Source: Bartonella sp. M0177 (lineage in GTDB: Bacteria; Pseudomonadota; Alphaproteobacteria; Rhizobiales; Rhizobiaceae). Taken from it: a DNA stretch of 64,000 nt. Positions 1 through 9,264 of this stretch are shown piece after piece. Each line of letters starts with the position of its first letter. The stretch's first letter is position 1. The translations under genes and the position numbers were made by a program. The notes below the pieces were generated by a model. That model was given only the letters and a program-made list of their open reading frames with translations. It ran no database searches and was not told the origin of the DNA. The stretch covers positions 1,426,001 through 1,490,000 of the forward strand of contig NZ_JACFOY010000001.1 in NCBI RefSeq assembly GCF_016102285.1, written 5' to 3'.

Positions 1-101
1 AGAACCGTGTTCAGCAACATCAAATGGTTTACAACGCTTTGAAAGGCAATATGGGTGGTGTGCTTCATGCACTTGCCCTACAAACCAGTGTACCGGATTG
101 A
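1..101 (+). CDS. bolA: BolA family protein, 3' end only
   Basis: The frame that starts at base 3 is open from the left edge and ends with TGA at 99-101, giving the last 32 residues of a protein. They include MGGVLHALALQTSVPD, the usual C-terminus of small BolA proteins. BolA proteins partner with monothiol glutaredoxins in Fe-S handling, and a Grx4-type gene follows about 100 bases downstream on the same strand. That neighbourhood supports the call. The N-terminal part lies outside the window. Confidence 0.85.
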   Translation, partial: NRVQQHQMVYNALKGNMGGVLHALALQTSVPD

Positions 102-202
102 CGCGGACTTTATTGCGAAAGGGCTTGTTTCATTCCCTTTTTAACCATACATATAACTCGATTTTTCGATAGCCTTAAATGGCTTAAACGGAAGGAAAAG
201 AA

Positions 203-535
203 ATGACCGCTGCCCGCGATTTTATTGATAACGAAGTCAAATCCAATGACATTGTACTGTTTATGAAAGGCACTCCCGGTTTTCCCCAGTGCGGCTTTTC
301 GGGACAAGTGGTACAAATTCTGGATTATCTCGGACTTGACTATAAAGGTGTCAATGTATTGACGTCCGACGAATTACGTCAGGCAATTAAAGACTATTCC
401 AATTGGCCAACGATCCCGCAACTTTATGTAAAGGGAGAATTCGTTGGTGGCTGTGATATCATCCGTGAAATGTTCCAGAACGGTGAATTGCAGAATTTGC
501 TTGAAGAGAAAGGCATAGCTGTTAAAACTGCCTAA
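203..535 (+). CDS. grxD: Monothiol glutaredoxin, Grx4/GrxD type
   Basis: A cytosolic CGFS-type glutaredoxin of 110 residues, the usual length for a single-domain member. The CGFS active site is at residues 30-33 (context PQCGFSG). The TIPQLY segment with its cis-proline and a GGCD glutathione-binding turn follow. Family knowledge: these proteins bind a [2Fe-2S] cluster with glutathione, often as a heterodimer with BolA, and carry clusters rather than acting as disulfide reductases. The ATG at 203 follows an AAGGAAAAG ribosome-binding site. The upstream gene is bolA and a terminator-like hairpin follows at 568-594, so bolA-grxD looks like a closed unit. Confidence 0.95.
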   Translation: MTAARDFIDNEVKSNDIVLFMKGTPGFPQCGFSGQVVQILDYLGLDYKGVNVLTSDELRQAIKDYSNWPTIPQLYVKGEFVGGCDIIREMFQNGELQNLLEEKGIAVKTA

Positions 536-567
536 ATCATATTAGGACTATTGCCATTTTATTCATT

Positions 568-594
568 GTGCCGGTCTTATGATCGGCACTTTTG
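568..594 (+). terminator. Rho-independent terminator after grxD
   Basis: GTGCCGGTC (568-576) pairs with GATCGGCAC (581-589) with one G-T wobble around a TTAT loop, followed by TTTT. It sits between grxD and the MFS gene. It also argues that the MFS protein starts at 608, not at any start codon upstream of the hairpin. Confidence 0.8.
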
Positions 595-607
595 TTATGG
601 GGAACCC

Positions 608-1876
608 ATGTCACATAATTCGAGCGAACAACAGCACATAGATGCGGTAAAGGCAAATCTTGGCTATAAAGAATTTATAGTCATGATCGCAACACTTATG
701 GCGACCAATGCAATTGCAATTGACATTATGTTGCCTGCAATGACTGACATGTCCCATAGTCTCCGTATGTCGGGGGAAAACGACCAACATTATATTATTT
801 TTTCTTATCTTATCGGCTTCGGATTATCGCAACTGATATTCGGGCCGATAAGCGACCGGTTCGGCCGACGCAAGCCTATCATAGCCGGTTTGATATTTTA
901 TTCCCTTTCGTCTGCAGCCTGTGCCTTTGCTCCAAGTTTTGCATGGTTATTGATATTGCGGGCCATTCAGGGAATCGGCGCTGCGGCAACCCGCGTTCTC
1001 ACAGTTTCCGTTGTGCGTGATATATATGGCGGCCGCCAAATGGCTGAAGTTATGTCCATTGTCATGATGGTCTTCATGATCGTTCCGGTTGTTGCACCGG
1101 CAATCGGTCAGGCAATTATGGTTTTCGGTCATTGGCAATTTATCTTTCTCTTTATGGCCTTGGCGGGAATTCTTATCGCTTTCTGGGTTTATTTCCGTTT
1201 GCCCGAAACCTTGTATGAAGAACGTCCTCTGACCTTTTCGTCTGTTGGAGAAAGCCTTTTGATGGTCCTCTCAAATCGGATTTCGCTTTGCTATACTTTG
1301 GCATTTTCGATGGTGCTCGGAGGGCTATTTTGCACCCTTAACACCTCGCAACAAATTTATGATGGAATTTATCATCTTGGCCCCTGGTTTCCGGCGGCTT
1401 TCGCTCTTGTTGCCGCCTTTCAGGCGCTTTCCTCTTTTCTGAATTCGCTATTTGTCGGCCGCTTCGGAATGCGAAAAATTTCCCATTCGCTGTTGTTGAT
1501 TTTTTGTTTTGCATCATTAATCTGGTTTATCGGCTCGATCTCTGCAGGAGGCTCCACTCCATTCATATATTTCATGATCCTGCTTATCATCATCATGTTT
1601 TCCTATGGTGGGTTAGGCGCCAACTTCAACTCGCTTGCCATGGAACCTCTTGGAAAGGTCGCAGGAACTGCTTCCTCGGTATTCGGCTTTCTACAAACGA
1701 TTATCGGTGCCGGACTGGGATTTGTTATTGCGCAAAAATTTGACGGTACAACAATTCCGATTGCGGGAGGATTTTTTCTGCTTTCGTGTGGCGCAATCAT
1801 ATTGATACTGATAGCCGAAAAAGGCCGTTTATTCAGCCATAAACGCGCGACACAAATGTCGGTTATTGATAAATAA
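608..1876 (+). CDS. MFS transporter, Bcr/CflA drug-efflux type
   Basis: Inner-membrane secondary transporter of 422 residues with about 12 hydrophobic segments. The loop between TM2 and TM3 has the MFS signature GPISDRFGRRKPI. An IMLPAMTDM stretch in TM1 and RAIQGIGAAA plus SVVRDIYGG in TM4-5 resemble the Bcr/CflA (DHA1) family, which exports bicyclomycin, chloramphenicol and similar drugs by proton antiport. The substrate here is unknown. The frame is open further upstream, but ATG at 608 is chosen because the upstream extension overlaps a terminator hairpin. The gene converges on the LysR gene with an 18-base gap. Confidence 0.85.
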   Translation: MSHNSSEQQHIDAVKANLGYKEFIVMIATLMATNAIAIDIMLPAMTDMSHSLRMSGENDQHYIIFSYLIGFGLSQLIFGPISDRFGRRKPIIAGLIFYSLSSAACAFAPSFAWLLILRAIQGIGAAATRVLTVSVVRDIYGGRQMAEVMSIVMMVFMIVPVVAPAIGQAIMVFGHWQFIFLFMALAGILIAFWVYFRLPETLYEERPLTFSSVGESLLMVLSNRISLCYTLAFSMVLGGLFCTLNTSQQIYDGIYHLGPWFPAAFALVAAFQALSSFLNSLFVGRFGMRKISHSLLLIFCFASLIWFIGSISAGGSTPFIYFMILLIIIMFSYGGLGANFNSLAMEPLGKVAGTASSVFGFLQTIIGAGLGFVIAQKFDGTTIPIAGGFFLLSCGAIILILIAEKGRLFSHKRATQMSVIDK

Positions 1877-1893
1877 TACCCACATCGGTCACG

Positions 1894-2799
1894 TTACCGA
1901 CATTTGTCGGAACGGTTGTGATATCTGTCGCGTATAAAATTATACAAAGATTGAGCGGCGGGTGAAAGTGTTTCGCTCTTACGTTTTATCAGGCATATCC
2001 GTCTTTTAACAATTGGATCTATAATCGGTATTTCTCTCAAATCGGGATGAATATTTTTTCCGCCGTTTTCTGGTAAAATAGCGATGCCAACCCGTTCTCG
2101 GCAAAGAGCCAAAGCGGTTGGCGAGCTTTCAACCACAAAATGCGATTTTATGCCGACACCTGCCTTTATCAATTGCGCTTCGATAAGATGTCTGTTGCCG
2201 CTTTTCCCCCCTAATATAATTAATTCCTTAACAGGAATGTCCTGCCAAGCAATATTTTCCAACTTGGCCATTGGATGCAAATAGTGGCACACCACCGAAA
2301 AAGGACTATCTAGAATACAATCTTCTTCCAACTCGTCATGTTCGCACTGTTGTATATGAATGCCAAAGTCAGCTTCGCCTTTAATAACAATTTCTGTAAC
2401 TGTCGCGCCTGATCTTTCCATCAATGTTATCCGGTTGTTGGGAAAGTCGCGTTGATAATCGAGCAATAGCGTCGGCAATGTTGTTACCGCAACAGACTGA
2501 AGTGTTGCCAGTCTTACGTCACCGACAAAGCGCAGTGCTTTGTGTCTTAACTGTTCAATCCAGCTGTTCAAGTCATATAATATCCGTTCTGCCGTCGGCA
2601 GAAACTCACGACCGACAGAAGTAAGTTTTGTCGATCTTGTCGTTCGGTCTAACAAACGCAGCCCCAAAAATTCTTCTAATTTTTGTATACGCCGTGTCAG
2701 TGCTGTCTGGGTAATGTGCATTTTATCGGCGGCACGCTGGAAATTACCCAGTTTGGCAATAGTCACAAAAGCGTCAATTCCATCCGTTGGCAGCTTCAT
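1894..2799 (-). CDS. LysR-type transcriptional regulator
   Basis: A 301-residue LTTR of standard length. The N-terminal winged helix-turn-helix (about residues 1-60) has the family pattern FVTIAKLGNFQRAADKMHIT and RIQKLEEFLGLRLLDRTTR. A periplasmic-binding-protein-like effector domain follows. It is transcribed divergently from the 2-hydroxycarboxylate transporter at 2926, so it probably controls the transporter/lyase/CoA-transferase genes. A perfect 8-bp inverted repeat in the shared 126-base intergenic region is a candidate operator. The inducer is not deducible from sequence; by position it may be the transported hydroxyacid or its CoA thioester. Confidence 0.92.
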   Translation of the reverse strand: MKLPTDGIDAFVTIAKLGNFQRAADKMHITQTALTRRIQKLEEFLGLRLLDRTTRSTKLTSVGREFLPTAERILYDLNSWIEQLRHKALRFVGDVRLATLQSVAVTTLPTLLLDYQRDFPNNRITLMERSGATVTEIVIKGEADFGIHIQQCEHDELEEDCILDSPFSVVCHYLHPMAKLENIAWQDIPVKELIILGGKSGNRHLIEAQLIKAGVGIKSHFVVESSPTALALCRERVGIAILPENGGKNIHPDLREIPIIDPIVKRRICLIKRKSETLSPAAQSLYNFIRDRYHNRSDKCR

Positions 2800-2870
2800 G
2801 ATTTTTTTTCATCATTTAATTCCATTATTGCATTTTACAACATTTAAAGAATTTGGATAGTCTCATTTAC

Positions 2871-2891
2871 GACCAAAACTTATTTTTGGTC
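2871..2891. promoter_or_regulatory. Palindromic operator candidate between lysR and transporter
   Basis: GACCAAAA (2871-2878) and TTTTGGTC (2884-2891) form a perfect 8-bp inverted repeat with a 5-base spacer, 34 bases before the transporter ATG. It lies in the divergent promoter region. LysR proteins often bind AT-rich interrupted dyads, although this one is tighter than the classical T-N11-A box. Confidence 0.5.
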
Positions 2892-2925
2892 AAAATATGG
2901 GTGGATTTAACATTGGGAGGGTTTC

Positions 2926-4251
2926 ATGGAAGGATTTAAAGAAAGCTCTTATTGGACAAGAGCAATGAACATACGTGTCGGTATCATTCCGCTACCCGCT
3001 TATATCTTGTTGGGCATTCTGATAGTCGGTCTTGTTATCAATGGAAAGCTGAAACCTGAGATTACAATTATGATCGGTGTACTGGCTTTCGGCGGGTTTA
3101 CCTGTGCCGAATTGGGGAAGCGGATACCAATTCTAAATAAAATCGGTGGTTCATCTCTGGTCAACGTGTTTTTGCCTTCATATCTGGTTGCAATCAATTT
3201 TTTCCCTGTCGAATTTGTCGAACCGGTCACAAAATTTACAAAATCGAGCAACTTTATTTATCTGTTTATAACAGCCGTTGTTGTCGGATCTATTTTGAGT
3301 ATGGACAGACGGGTACTGCTTCACGGTTTCATCAAGATTTTTATTCCGCTCGTCTCCGGTTCAATTATTGCCCTTTTTGTCGGTAGTGGATTGGGCTGGC
3401 TGCTCGGAAAGGGTTTTCTTCATAGCCTGTTCTATATCGTCTTACCTGTTATGGCAGGTGGTGTTGGTGAAGGAGCCATTCCGTTAGCCGTAGGTTACGC
3501 CGATGCTTTGGGTGTCGAACAAGGTATCATGCTCGGACAGATTTTGCCCGTCGTGTTTCTCGGTAATCTTGTTGCGATCATCTGCGCGGGCATATTGAAC
3601 ACGCTCGGTCGCAAAAAACCGCATTTAACCGGTAATGGTCGGCTACAACCTTCTGTGGATGAAACAACAGACGAAATCAGTGCTCGCCAGCGTTTTCATT
3701 CGGATGTTTCTTCCATTGATGTTTCAACTGTTGCTGCTGCCGGCGTCTTGGGAGCAGCTATCTATATGTTGGGGGTCGTCCTCCATATGCTTTTCGGGTT
3801 GCCAGCTCCTGTTGCCATGCTGTTCCTCGTCGTAATCGCCAAGCTTTTGAAAATGGTTCCGTCTAAACTTGAAGAAGGAGCAAGAGTGGTATTTCGCTTT
3901 TTCGTTGTTGGTGTCACATACCCACTATTGTTTTCTACTGCTATCGCCATGACACCTTGGGACCGTTTGGTGAGCGCCATCCATCCGGCAAATCTGGTAA
4001 TTATTGCTGGTACTGTCATCAGTCTCGTCGCCACAGGTTATTATGTTGGAAAATGGGTCCGGATGTATCCGATTGATACGGCAATTGTAAATTCCTGCCA
4101 TAGCGGGCTTGGTGGCACCGGTGACATTATGATTTTAACAGCAGCCGAGAGAATGGAACTTATGCCATTTGCTCAAATCGCCACACGCATTGGCGGAGCC
4201 ATTACCGTTACATTGGCAATCATTGCGATGATACACGGCCAAATTATATGA
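2926..4251 (+). CDS. 2-hydroxycarboxylate transporter (CitS/MaeN/CimH family)
   Basis: Polytopic inner-membrane carrier of 441 residues, the usual length for the 2-HCT family. These are sodium- or proton-coupled carriers of citrate, malate, citramalate or lactate. The two family reentrant-loop motifs are present: GGVGEGAIPL near residue 185 in the first half and CHSGLGGTGDI near residue 390 in the second. GGxG-type loops form the substrate path in CitS. ATG at 2926 follows a strong GGGAGGG ribosome-binding site. The gene is divergent from a LysR regulator and is followed 18 bases later by a CitE-like lyase, then by a CoA-transferase. That context implies uptake of a hydroxyacid that is activated with CoA and cleaved. 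Confidence 0.93.
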   Translation: MEGFKESSYWTRAMNIRVGIIPLPAYILLGILIVGLVINGKLKPEITIMIGVLAFGGFTCAELGKRIPILNKIGGSSLVNVFLPSYLVAINFFPVEFVEPVTKFTKSSNFIYLFITAVVVGSILSMDRRVLLHGFIKIFIPLVSGSIIALFVGSGLGWLLGKGFLHSLFYIVLPVMAGGVGEGAIPLAVGYADALGVEQGIMLGQILPVVFLGNLVAIICAGILNTLGRKKPHLTGNGRLQPSVDETTDEISARQRFHSDVSSIDVSTVAAAGVLGAAIYMLGVVLHMLFGLPAPVAMLFLVVIAKLLKMVPSKLEEGARVVFRFFVVGVTYPLLFSTAIAMTPWDRLVSAIHPANLVIIAGTVISLVATGYYVGKWVRMYPIDTAIVNSCHSGLGGTGDIMILTAAERMELMPFAQIATRIGGAITVTLAIIAMIHGQII

Positions 4252-4269
4252 ATTATGGGAGCCATTAAG

Positions 4270-5136
4270 ATGAATAATAGTAAAGCCAGTTTTTTAATTC
4301 GTAGCAAACTGTTTGTTCCGGCAACACGTCAGGATTTTTACGAGAAAGCCTTAAACTCTCAGGCAGATGCGATTTGCTTCGATTTTGAAGCTTCTGTTGT
4401 TAATGCACAAAAACCTCTCGCACGATTGACTCTGAGCAAATTTCTCACCACCGATTTTAAAACGTCTAAAACCCTTATGGTGCGGGTTAATCCCGTTTCC
4501 AGCGAAAATTTTATGCTCGACTTCAAAGTCGCCTTACATCCCAAAATCAGCATTATTAACCTGCCTCTTGTAAACAATGTACACGAGGTAAAAAAAGCTG
4601 CCCAACTTGTCAGAGACAATGCGCCCCATATCCGCCTGTTAATCAATATCGAGACGGCACAAGCGTTGAGGCTTGCCGCCGATTTGGCCACTTCCGATGA
4701 TTTGGTCTGTGGGCTACAGTTGGGATATGCGGACCTGTTCAAATCGTGCCGCGTTAATCGTCGTCAATTAGATGCATTATCTTATATCCGCTTGCAAACC
4801 AGATTGGCTGCATCAGAAGCTAATATTGAAGCCTATGATGGCGCATGGCCCTATATCAAGGACCTTGAGGGTTATCGGGCCGAATGCCAACATGCCAGAG
4901 ATCTTGGGTTTGCCGGAAAAAGCTGTATCCATCCAACACAAATAACAACTGCAAACGAAGTTTTTTTACCAACATCAGAAGAAATCGCAAGTGCAATGGC
5001 GATTATTGAAAAAGCAAAAGAAGCAGAAAAATCCGGCCTTGGGGCAAGTTCGGTCAATGGCCAGATGATTGACGAACCATTTATTCAAGCCGCCTATCAG
5101 ACATTGGAATGGGCAAAACAAATTTCAGATAAATAA
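4270..5136 (+). CDS. CitE-like HpcH/HpaI-family CoA-thioester lyase
   Basis: A 288-residue TIM-barrel protein of the citrate lyase beta / malyl-CoA lyase family. Visible elements are RSKLFVPAT near the N-terminus, the FDFEASV strand, KTLMVRVNP with its Arg, LINIETAQAL with the Glu expected in metal binding, and GKSCIHPTQI near residue 215. Family members cleave (S)-malyl-CoA or citramalyl-CoA to acetyl-CoA plus glyoxylate or pyruvate, or hydrolyse such thioesters. The usual DLED-V motif reads DFEAS-V here, so one acidic residue is missing. No citrate lyase alpha, gamma or citG-type genes are adjacent, so a stand-alone CoA lyase is more likely than citrate lyase. ATG 4270 is preferred over an upstream in-frame start at 4255. 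Confidence 0.85.
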   Translation: MNNSKASFLIRSKLFVPATRQDFYEKALNSQADAICFDFEASVVNAQKPLARLTLSKFLTTDFKTSKTLMVRVNPVSSENFMLDFKVALHPKISIINLPLVNNVHEVKKAAQLVRDNAPHIRLLINIETAQALRLAADLATSDDLVCGLQLGYADLFKSCRVNRRQLDALSYIRLQTRLAASEANIEAYDGAWPYIKDLEGYRAECQHARDLGFAGKSCIHPTQITTANEVFLPTSEEIASAMAIIEKAKEAEKSGLGASSVNGQMIDEPFIQAAYQTLEWAKQISDK

Positions 5137-5186
5137 CATTCCAAGCAAACGTTCTTATCAAATTATACAATTCAAAGGTAATTCAG

Positions 5187-6434
5187 ATGACTAGTCTTCA
5201 TCAAAAAGATTATAAAAAAATCGCTAAAGGTGTTCTCGACGATGTTCGCGTCATAGATTTATCCCGACTATTTGCCGGCAATGTTCTGACACAAACCTTG
5301 GCCGATTTTGGTGCTGACGTTATCAAGGTCGAACCGCCAACAGGTGATACGTTACGTAACTGGAAAACAGAAAATATTGAGACACACTGGAAAATATATT
5401 CACGTAACAAAAAAAGCCTGTGTCTCAATTTACGCGATCGGCGAGCAATCGATATTGTTCTAAAGCTCATAGAAAACGCGCAAATACTGGTCGAAAGTTT
5501 TCGCCCCGGCGTACTTGAGAATATGGGACTTGCACCGGAAAATTTGCATAAGATCAATCCTGCACTGATCATTGTACGCATTTCCGGCTGGGGGCAAACC
5601 GGCCCCTATTCGCAAAGGCCGGGCTTTGGCACACTGATTGAAGGTATTTCAGGGTTTGCATCAATGAACGGTTTCGAGGATCGCGAGCCGGTTCTGCCGC
5701 CGATGTACCTTGCTGACGGTATTGCCGGTCTTACCGGTGCAAGCGCAACATTGATTGCCTTACGCAATGTCGAACATAACCATGGCAAAGGCCAAGTAAT
5801 AGATTTACCTTTGCTTGACCCGTTGTTCACCATATTGGGGCCGCACGCAGCCCATTACCAATTAACAGGCAAAGTCAAAAAGCGAACCGGTAGCCGCTCG
5901 TCAAATTCGGCACCACGCAATGTTTATCGTTGTAACGACGGAAAATATGTCTGTCTGTCGGGTTCAGTACAAAAAATGGCAGAGCGCCTTTTCAACGCAA
6001 TTGGCCGCCCTGACATGATAACATCTCCCAAATTCAGTACCAATGCGGCACGACTGAAAAATGTTGAAGAACTTGATAAAATCATTGGAGATTTTATCGG
6101 CCAACATGACCTGAACGACAATCTTGCGTTTTTTGAAAAACACCAAATCACCGTCGGGCCGATTTATGACATATCGCAGATTGTCAAGGACGAGCATTTT
6201 ATTTCACGCGAAATTATTGCCGAATATCCCGATAAAGATATGAAAACAATTCCTATGCATGGAATCGCCGCACGTCTTACCGAAACACCGGGAAGCATCG
6301 CTACACCAGCACCAACACTCGGAGCAGATAATGAAGCTGTTCTTGCCACGATAGGAATTGATAAACAAGCTTACGAAACACTCGTGCAAGACGGTATCGT
6401 CATTGCCGGCGATGGCAACAAACTAGAGAAATAA
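5187..6434 (+). CDS. CaiB/BaiF class III CoA-transferase
   Basis: Cytosolic enzyme of 415 residues that moves CoA between carboxylic acids through an aspartyl-CoA intermediate. The N-terminus has [20 protein letters not shown] and [10 protein letters not shown], both typical of the family. A central [11 protein letters not shown] follows, and the Asp in [12 protein letters not shown] (about residue 172) matches the catalytic aspartate position. ATG 5187 follows AAGGTAATT. It is the last gene of the transporter-lyase-transferase unit and likely makes the hydroxyacyl-CoA that the lyase cleaves. Its 3' end overlaps the convergent ttcA 3' end by 12 bases. CoA donor and acceptor cannot be told from sequence. 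Confidence 0.9.
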   Translation: MTSLHQKDYKKIAKGVLDDVRVIDLSRLFAGNVLTQTLADFGADVIKVEPPTGDTLRNWKTENIETHWKIYSRNKKSLCLNLRDRRAIDIVLKLIENAQILVESFRPGVLENMGLAPENLHKINPALIIVRISGWGQTGPYSQRPGFGTLIEGISGFASMNGFEDREPVLPPMYLADGIAGLTGASATLIALRNVEHNHGKGQVIDLPLLDPLFTILGPHAAHYQLTGKVKKRTGSRSSNSAPRNVYRCNDGKYVCLSGSVQKMAERLFNAIGRPDMITSPKFSTNAARLKNVEELDKIIGDFIGQHDLNDNLAFFEKHQITVGPIYDISQIVKDEHFISREIIAEYPDKDMKTIPMHGIAARLTETPGSIATPAPTLGADNEAVLATIGIDKQAYETLVQDGIVIAGDGNKLEK

Positions 6435-7262
6435 CTCGTTAAAATTAAAAAGCTTGTTATCCAATAAATGGCTCGGACGGACATTGGTTAAAGCACGTAT
6501 CATCGTGTCTTTTCGCCCGGGCATTTTCTTTTCAATGTCGTTCAGCATATTTTTCATTGCATTGCGCTGAAGACCGTCCTGACTGCCGCAAAGATTGCAC
6601 GGAATAATCGGGAATTGCATGGCTTCGGCAAATTTTGCAAGATCTTCTTCCGCTGCATAGACAAGCGGACGCAAAACCAGCATATCTCCTTCGTCATTCA
6701 CCAGCTTACCCGGCATGGCAGACAAACGTCCGCCATGAAAAAGATTCATGAAAAACGTTTCCAACACATCGTCGCGATGGTGCCCGAGGACCAAAGCCGA
6801 GCAGCCCTCTTCGCGCGCTATGCGATAGAGATTGCCCCGCCTTAATCTTGAGCAGAGCGAGCAATAGGTTTGCGTATTATCCAATTTTTCAGTGACTATC
6901 GAATAAGTGTCCTGATATTCTATCCTGAAGGGAATTCCATAGTGTTTCAAAAAGTCCGGTAATACATTTTTTGGAAATCCGGGTTGTCCCTGATCAAGAT
7001 TGCAAGCCAAAAGATCAACCGGCAGCAGGCCACGCCATTTCAAATCAAGGAGAAGGGCAAGCAATCCATAAGAATCTTTACCACCAGACAAAGCAACGAG
7101 CCATTTCTGTCCCGGTTTAATCATAGAAAAATCGTCCAATGCTTGACGCATATGCCGCAACAAACGTTTTCTGAGCTTATTGAATTCAACAGTTGAAGGA
7201 GCATCACGAAACAGCGGATGACAACCATCAACATTATCGTCGATATCATTCAGTGCGACCAT
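6423..7262 (-). CDS. ttcA: tRNA 2-thiocytidine(32) synthetase TtcA
   Basis: ATP- and Fe-S-dependent thiolase that makes 2-thiocytidine at tRNA position 32. The 279-residue protein has the PP-loop ATP pyrophosphatase motif [11 protein letters not shown]. Two CxxC pairs that hold the cluster are visible, CSLC in [11 protein letters not shown] and CNLC in [22 protein letters not shown] is another family block. ATG 7262 is chosen because AAGGAAAG sits just before it; a TTG start five codons upstream would overlap that site. Its 3' end overlaps the CoA-transferase gene tail to tail. Confidence 0.95.
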   Translation of the reverse strand: MVALNDIDDNVDGCHPLFRDAPSTVEFNKLRKRLLRHMRQALDDFSMIKPGQKWLVALSGGKDSYGLLALLLDLKWRGLLPVDLLACNLDQGQPGFPKNVLPDFLKHYGIPFRIEYQDTYSIVTEKLDNTQTYCSLCSRLRRGNLYRIAREEGCSALVLGHHRDDVLETFFMNLFHGGRLSAMPGKLVNDEGDMLVLRPLVYAAEEDLAKFAEAMQFPIIPCNLCGSQDGLQRNAMKNMLNDIEKKMPGRKDTMIRALTNVRPSHLLDNKLFNFNELFL

Positions 7263-7290
7263 TTCACTTTCCTTCAAAAATGTCTTAAAA

Positions 7291-7318
7291 CGAAAACAGG
7301 GAGCCGATAGGCTCCCTG
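7291..7318 (-). terminator. Rho-independent terminator of rpsD
   Basis: On the minus strand CAGGGAGCC pairs perfectly with GGCTCCCTG (plus positions 7310-7318 and 7297-7305) around a 4-base loop, followed by TTTTCGTTTT. It lies directly after the rpsD stop codon and just before ttcA. Confidence 0.88.
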
Positions 7319-7343
7319 CGCAAACAGCAAATTCGTTTCACGA

Positions 7344-7961
7344 TTAACGTGAATAGAATTCGACAACCAGATTTGGTTCCATCTGGACAGCATATGGAAC
7401 ATCGGCAAAAGCCGGAATACGTGTGTAGGTTGCCTTCATCTTGGTGTGATCGGCTTCAATGTAATCGGGAACATCACGTTCCGGCAACTGGGTTGCTTCA
7501 AGAACGAGTGCCAATTGTTTCGACTTTTCGCGAACTTCAATTACATCACCGGGCTTGCAACGATAAGATTGAATATTGGTGCGACGACCATTCACATTCA
7601 CATGACCATGATTGATGAACTGACGTGCAGCAAAAATCGTCGGAACAAATTTGGCACGATAAACAATTGCGTCGAGGCGTGATTCGAGAAGACCGATCAA
7701 GTTTTCACCTGTGTCACCACGACGACGGCCAGCTTCTTCGTAAATGCGGTGGAATTGTTTTTCCGAAATATCACCATAGAAACCTTTCAGTTTCTGCTTG
7801 GCGCGCAATTGTGTGCCATAATCGGAAAGCTTGCCTTTACGGCGTTGACCATGTTGACCCGGACCATATTCACGACGGTTAACCGGAGACTTCGGACGCC
7901 CCCAAATGTTTTCGCCCATACGGCGGTCAATTTTATATTTCGTAGTTTCGCGCTTGCTCAT
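7344..7961 (-). CDS. rpsD: 30S ribosomal protein S4
   Basis: Primary 16S rRNA-binding protein of the small subunit, 205 residues, the standard length. The N-terminal conserved block [18 protein letters not shown] is followed by the S4 RNA-binding domain ([30 protein letters not shown]). The C-terminus NLVVEFYSR is the invariant end of S4. Start ATG at 7961 has AAGGAAATG upstream. It stands alone here, away from the rpsM-rpsK-rpoA operon, as in other Hyphomicrobiales. A palindromic leader element lies 25-44 bases upstream. Confidence 0.98.
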   Translation of the reverse strand: MSKRETTKYKIDRRMGENIWGRPKSPVNRREYGPGQHGQRRKGKLSDYGTQLRAKQKLKGFYGDISEKQFHRIYEEAGRRRGDTGENLIGLLESRLDAIVYRAKFVPTIFAARQFINHGHVNVNGRRTNIQSYRCKPGDVIEVREKSKQLALVLEATQLPERDVPDYIEADHTKMKATYTRIPAFADVPYAVQMEPNLVVEFYSR

Positions 7962-7985
7962 CGCATTTCCTTAAAATTTAATATC

Positions 7986-8005
7986 GAAACAATATTTATT
8001 GTTTC
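7986..8005 (-). promoter_or_regulatory. Palindrome in rpsD 5' leader
   Basis: GAAACAATA and TATTGTTTC form a perfect 9-bp inverted repeat with a 2-base centre, 25 bases upstream of the rpsD start. It could be a leader hairpin for autoregulation by S4 or a protein-binding dyad. It is AT-rich and could be chance. Confidence 0.3.
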
Positions 8006-8456
8006 CGGGAAACGCGCCCTCCTCTGCCCATGAAAATTCATGAACTGACAGGACAAATCGCGCACGCTTTGCGCAAATGTCCACGGGACACGTCGGTTAA
8101 AGCTTTATCGTCAACCGAAAAAACTTGTGAGGTTCTTTAATGAAATTAACATTCGAAGTCAAGCGGACGGATCAATATAGGTTGAAAAACAGCGCCTGTT
8201 TTCTGCGATTTTTGGCACAATACAAAATGAAGTTTGTAAATTTTGTTCCAAAAACAATTATAGGATCGAAAAAAGAGCATGAATGTAGGTCAAACGATCA
8301 GACCTGTTCAACTGTTGACGTCAATGAGCTGCGATAAGTACCTCCTTTTGCTCTCTCTTAAACCTATCTGAGCCTGTCCAACTGGGTACGATCTCGTACT
8401 TTATTCGTCGATTGAACGACAAAACTGTGCGCGGCCCCGACTTGAAAATTAAATCT
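8006..8456. other. Intergenic region rpsD/murI, no gene supported
   Basis: About 450 bases between the divergent rpsD leader and the 3' end of murI. It should hold the rpsD promoter, but I cannot place -35/-10 boxes with confidence. A 65-codon plus-strand frame at 8140-8337 has a plausible GAGG site but an unconvincing basic composition and no recognisable motif. Confidence 0.4.
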
Positions 8457-9263
8457 TCATTCTTGACCAAACGGCGTCAAACGCAAACCGAATCCATGAA
8501 GCAATCTGTTTGTCGCATAGTCGGTTCTGCCGGAAGTAAAATGGGCAAGATCAAGATGTTCCGTCAATGTCTGGACTTGATCGGCATCCGGCAGCAAAGA
8601 TAATGCACGTTTAGCAACAGCTTCTGCAGGGTCTATCCAGTCAACCGGCCACTTTGCATTTTTGCGGAACAAATTGACCAGAAATGGATAATGCGTACAA
8701 GCAAGTACAACAATATCGGTGTGATGGCCGTCTTTCTCGACAAAACAGGGCTCTATCTCTTTTTTTAATGCTGCATCATTAACCTGTTTTCGTCTCAAAT
8801 AATCTTCTGCAAAACCGGCTAATTTGGCGCTCCCTACGAGTCTGACATGGCACTTCGACGCAAAAGAGGAAATGAGTTCATGTGTATAGGCCCGTTTGAC
8901 GGTTCCCGGTGTTGCAAGAACCGATATCAAGCCTGAACGAGTTTGCTCAGCGGCAGGTTTTATCGCAGGGACTGTTCCGATAAAAGGCACATCGGGATGA
9001 GCACGGCGCAAATCCTTTAAAACCAAGGTGGATGCGGTGTTGCAGGCGACGATACAAAGAATCGGATTATAGAGATTCAATAACTTTGCAAATAGGTCGA
9101 TAATATGGGATTTGAGCTCATCTTCTTCCCAATTCCCATACGGAAAAGCAGCATCGTCTGCGATATAGATAAATTTTCGATCGGGAATAAAAATACGCGT
9201 CTCGCGCAATACTGTAAGCCCGCCGATGCCACTGTCGAAAAACAGTATAGGCCGTTCTGTCAT
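8457..9263 (-). CDS. murI: Glutamate racemase
   Basis: Cofactor-independent racemase that supplies D-glutamate for peptidoglycan. The 268-residue protein starts [20 protein letters not shown], with the first catalytic region DSGIGG. The first catalytic Cys is in IVACNTAST and the second in [11 protein letters not shown], both with the expected Thr neighbours. The frame is open upstream, but ATG 9263 is the natural start because it places FDSGIGG near residue 10 as in the family. The trmJ stop lies just upstream at 9265, so the two genes abut and are probably cotranscribed. Confidence 0.95.
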   Translation of the reverse strand: MTERPILFFDSGIGGLTVLRETRIFIPDRKFIYIADDAAFPYGNWEEDELKSHIIDLFAKLLNLYNPILCIVACNTASTLVLKDLRRAHPDVPFIGTVPAIKPAAEQTRSGLISVLATPGTVKRAYTHELISSFASKCHVRLVGSAKLAGFAEDYLRRKQVNDAALKKEIEPCFVEKDGHHTDIVVLACTHYPFLVNLFRKNAKWPVDWIDPAEAVAKRALSLLPDADQVQTLTEHLDLAHFTSGRTDYATNRLLHGFGLRLTPFGQE

Positions 9264-9264
9264 T

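Noticed and set aside
8140-8337. 65-codon plus-strand frame with GAGG before its ATG
   Set aside because: Basic, low-information sequence with no motif, in the rpsD upstream region. The ribosome-binding site alone is not enough.
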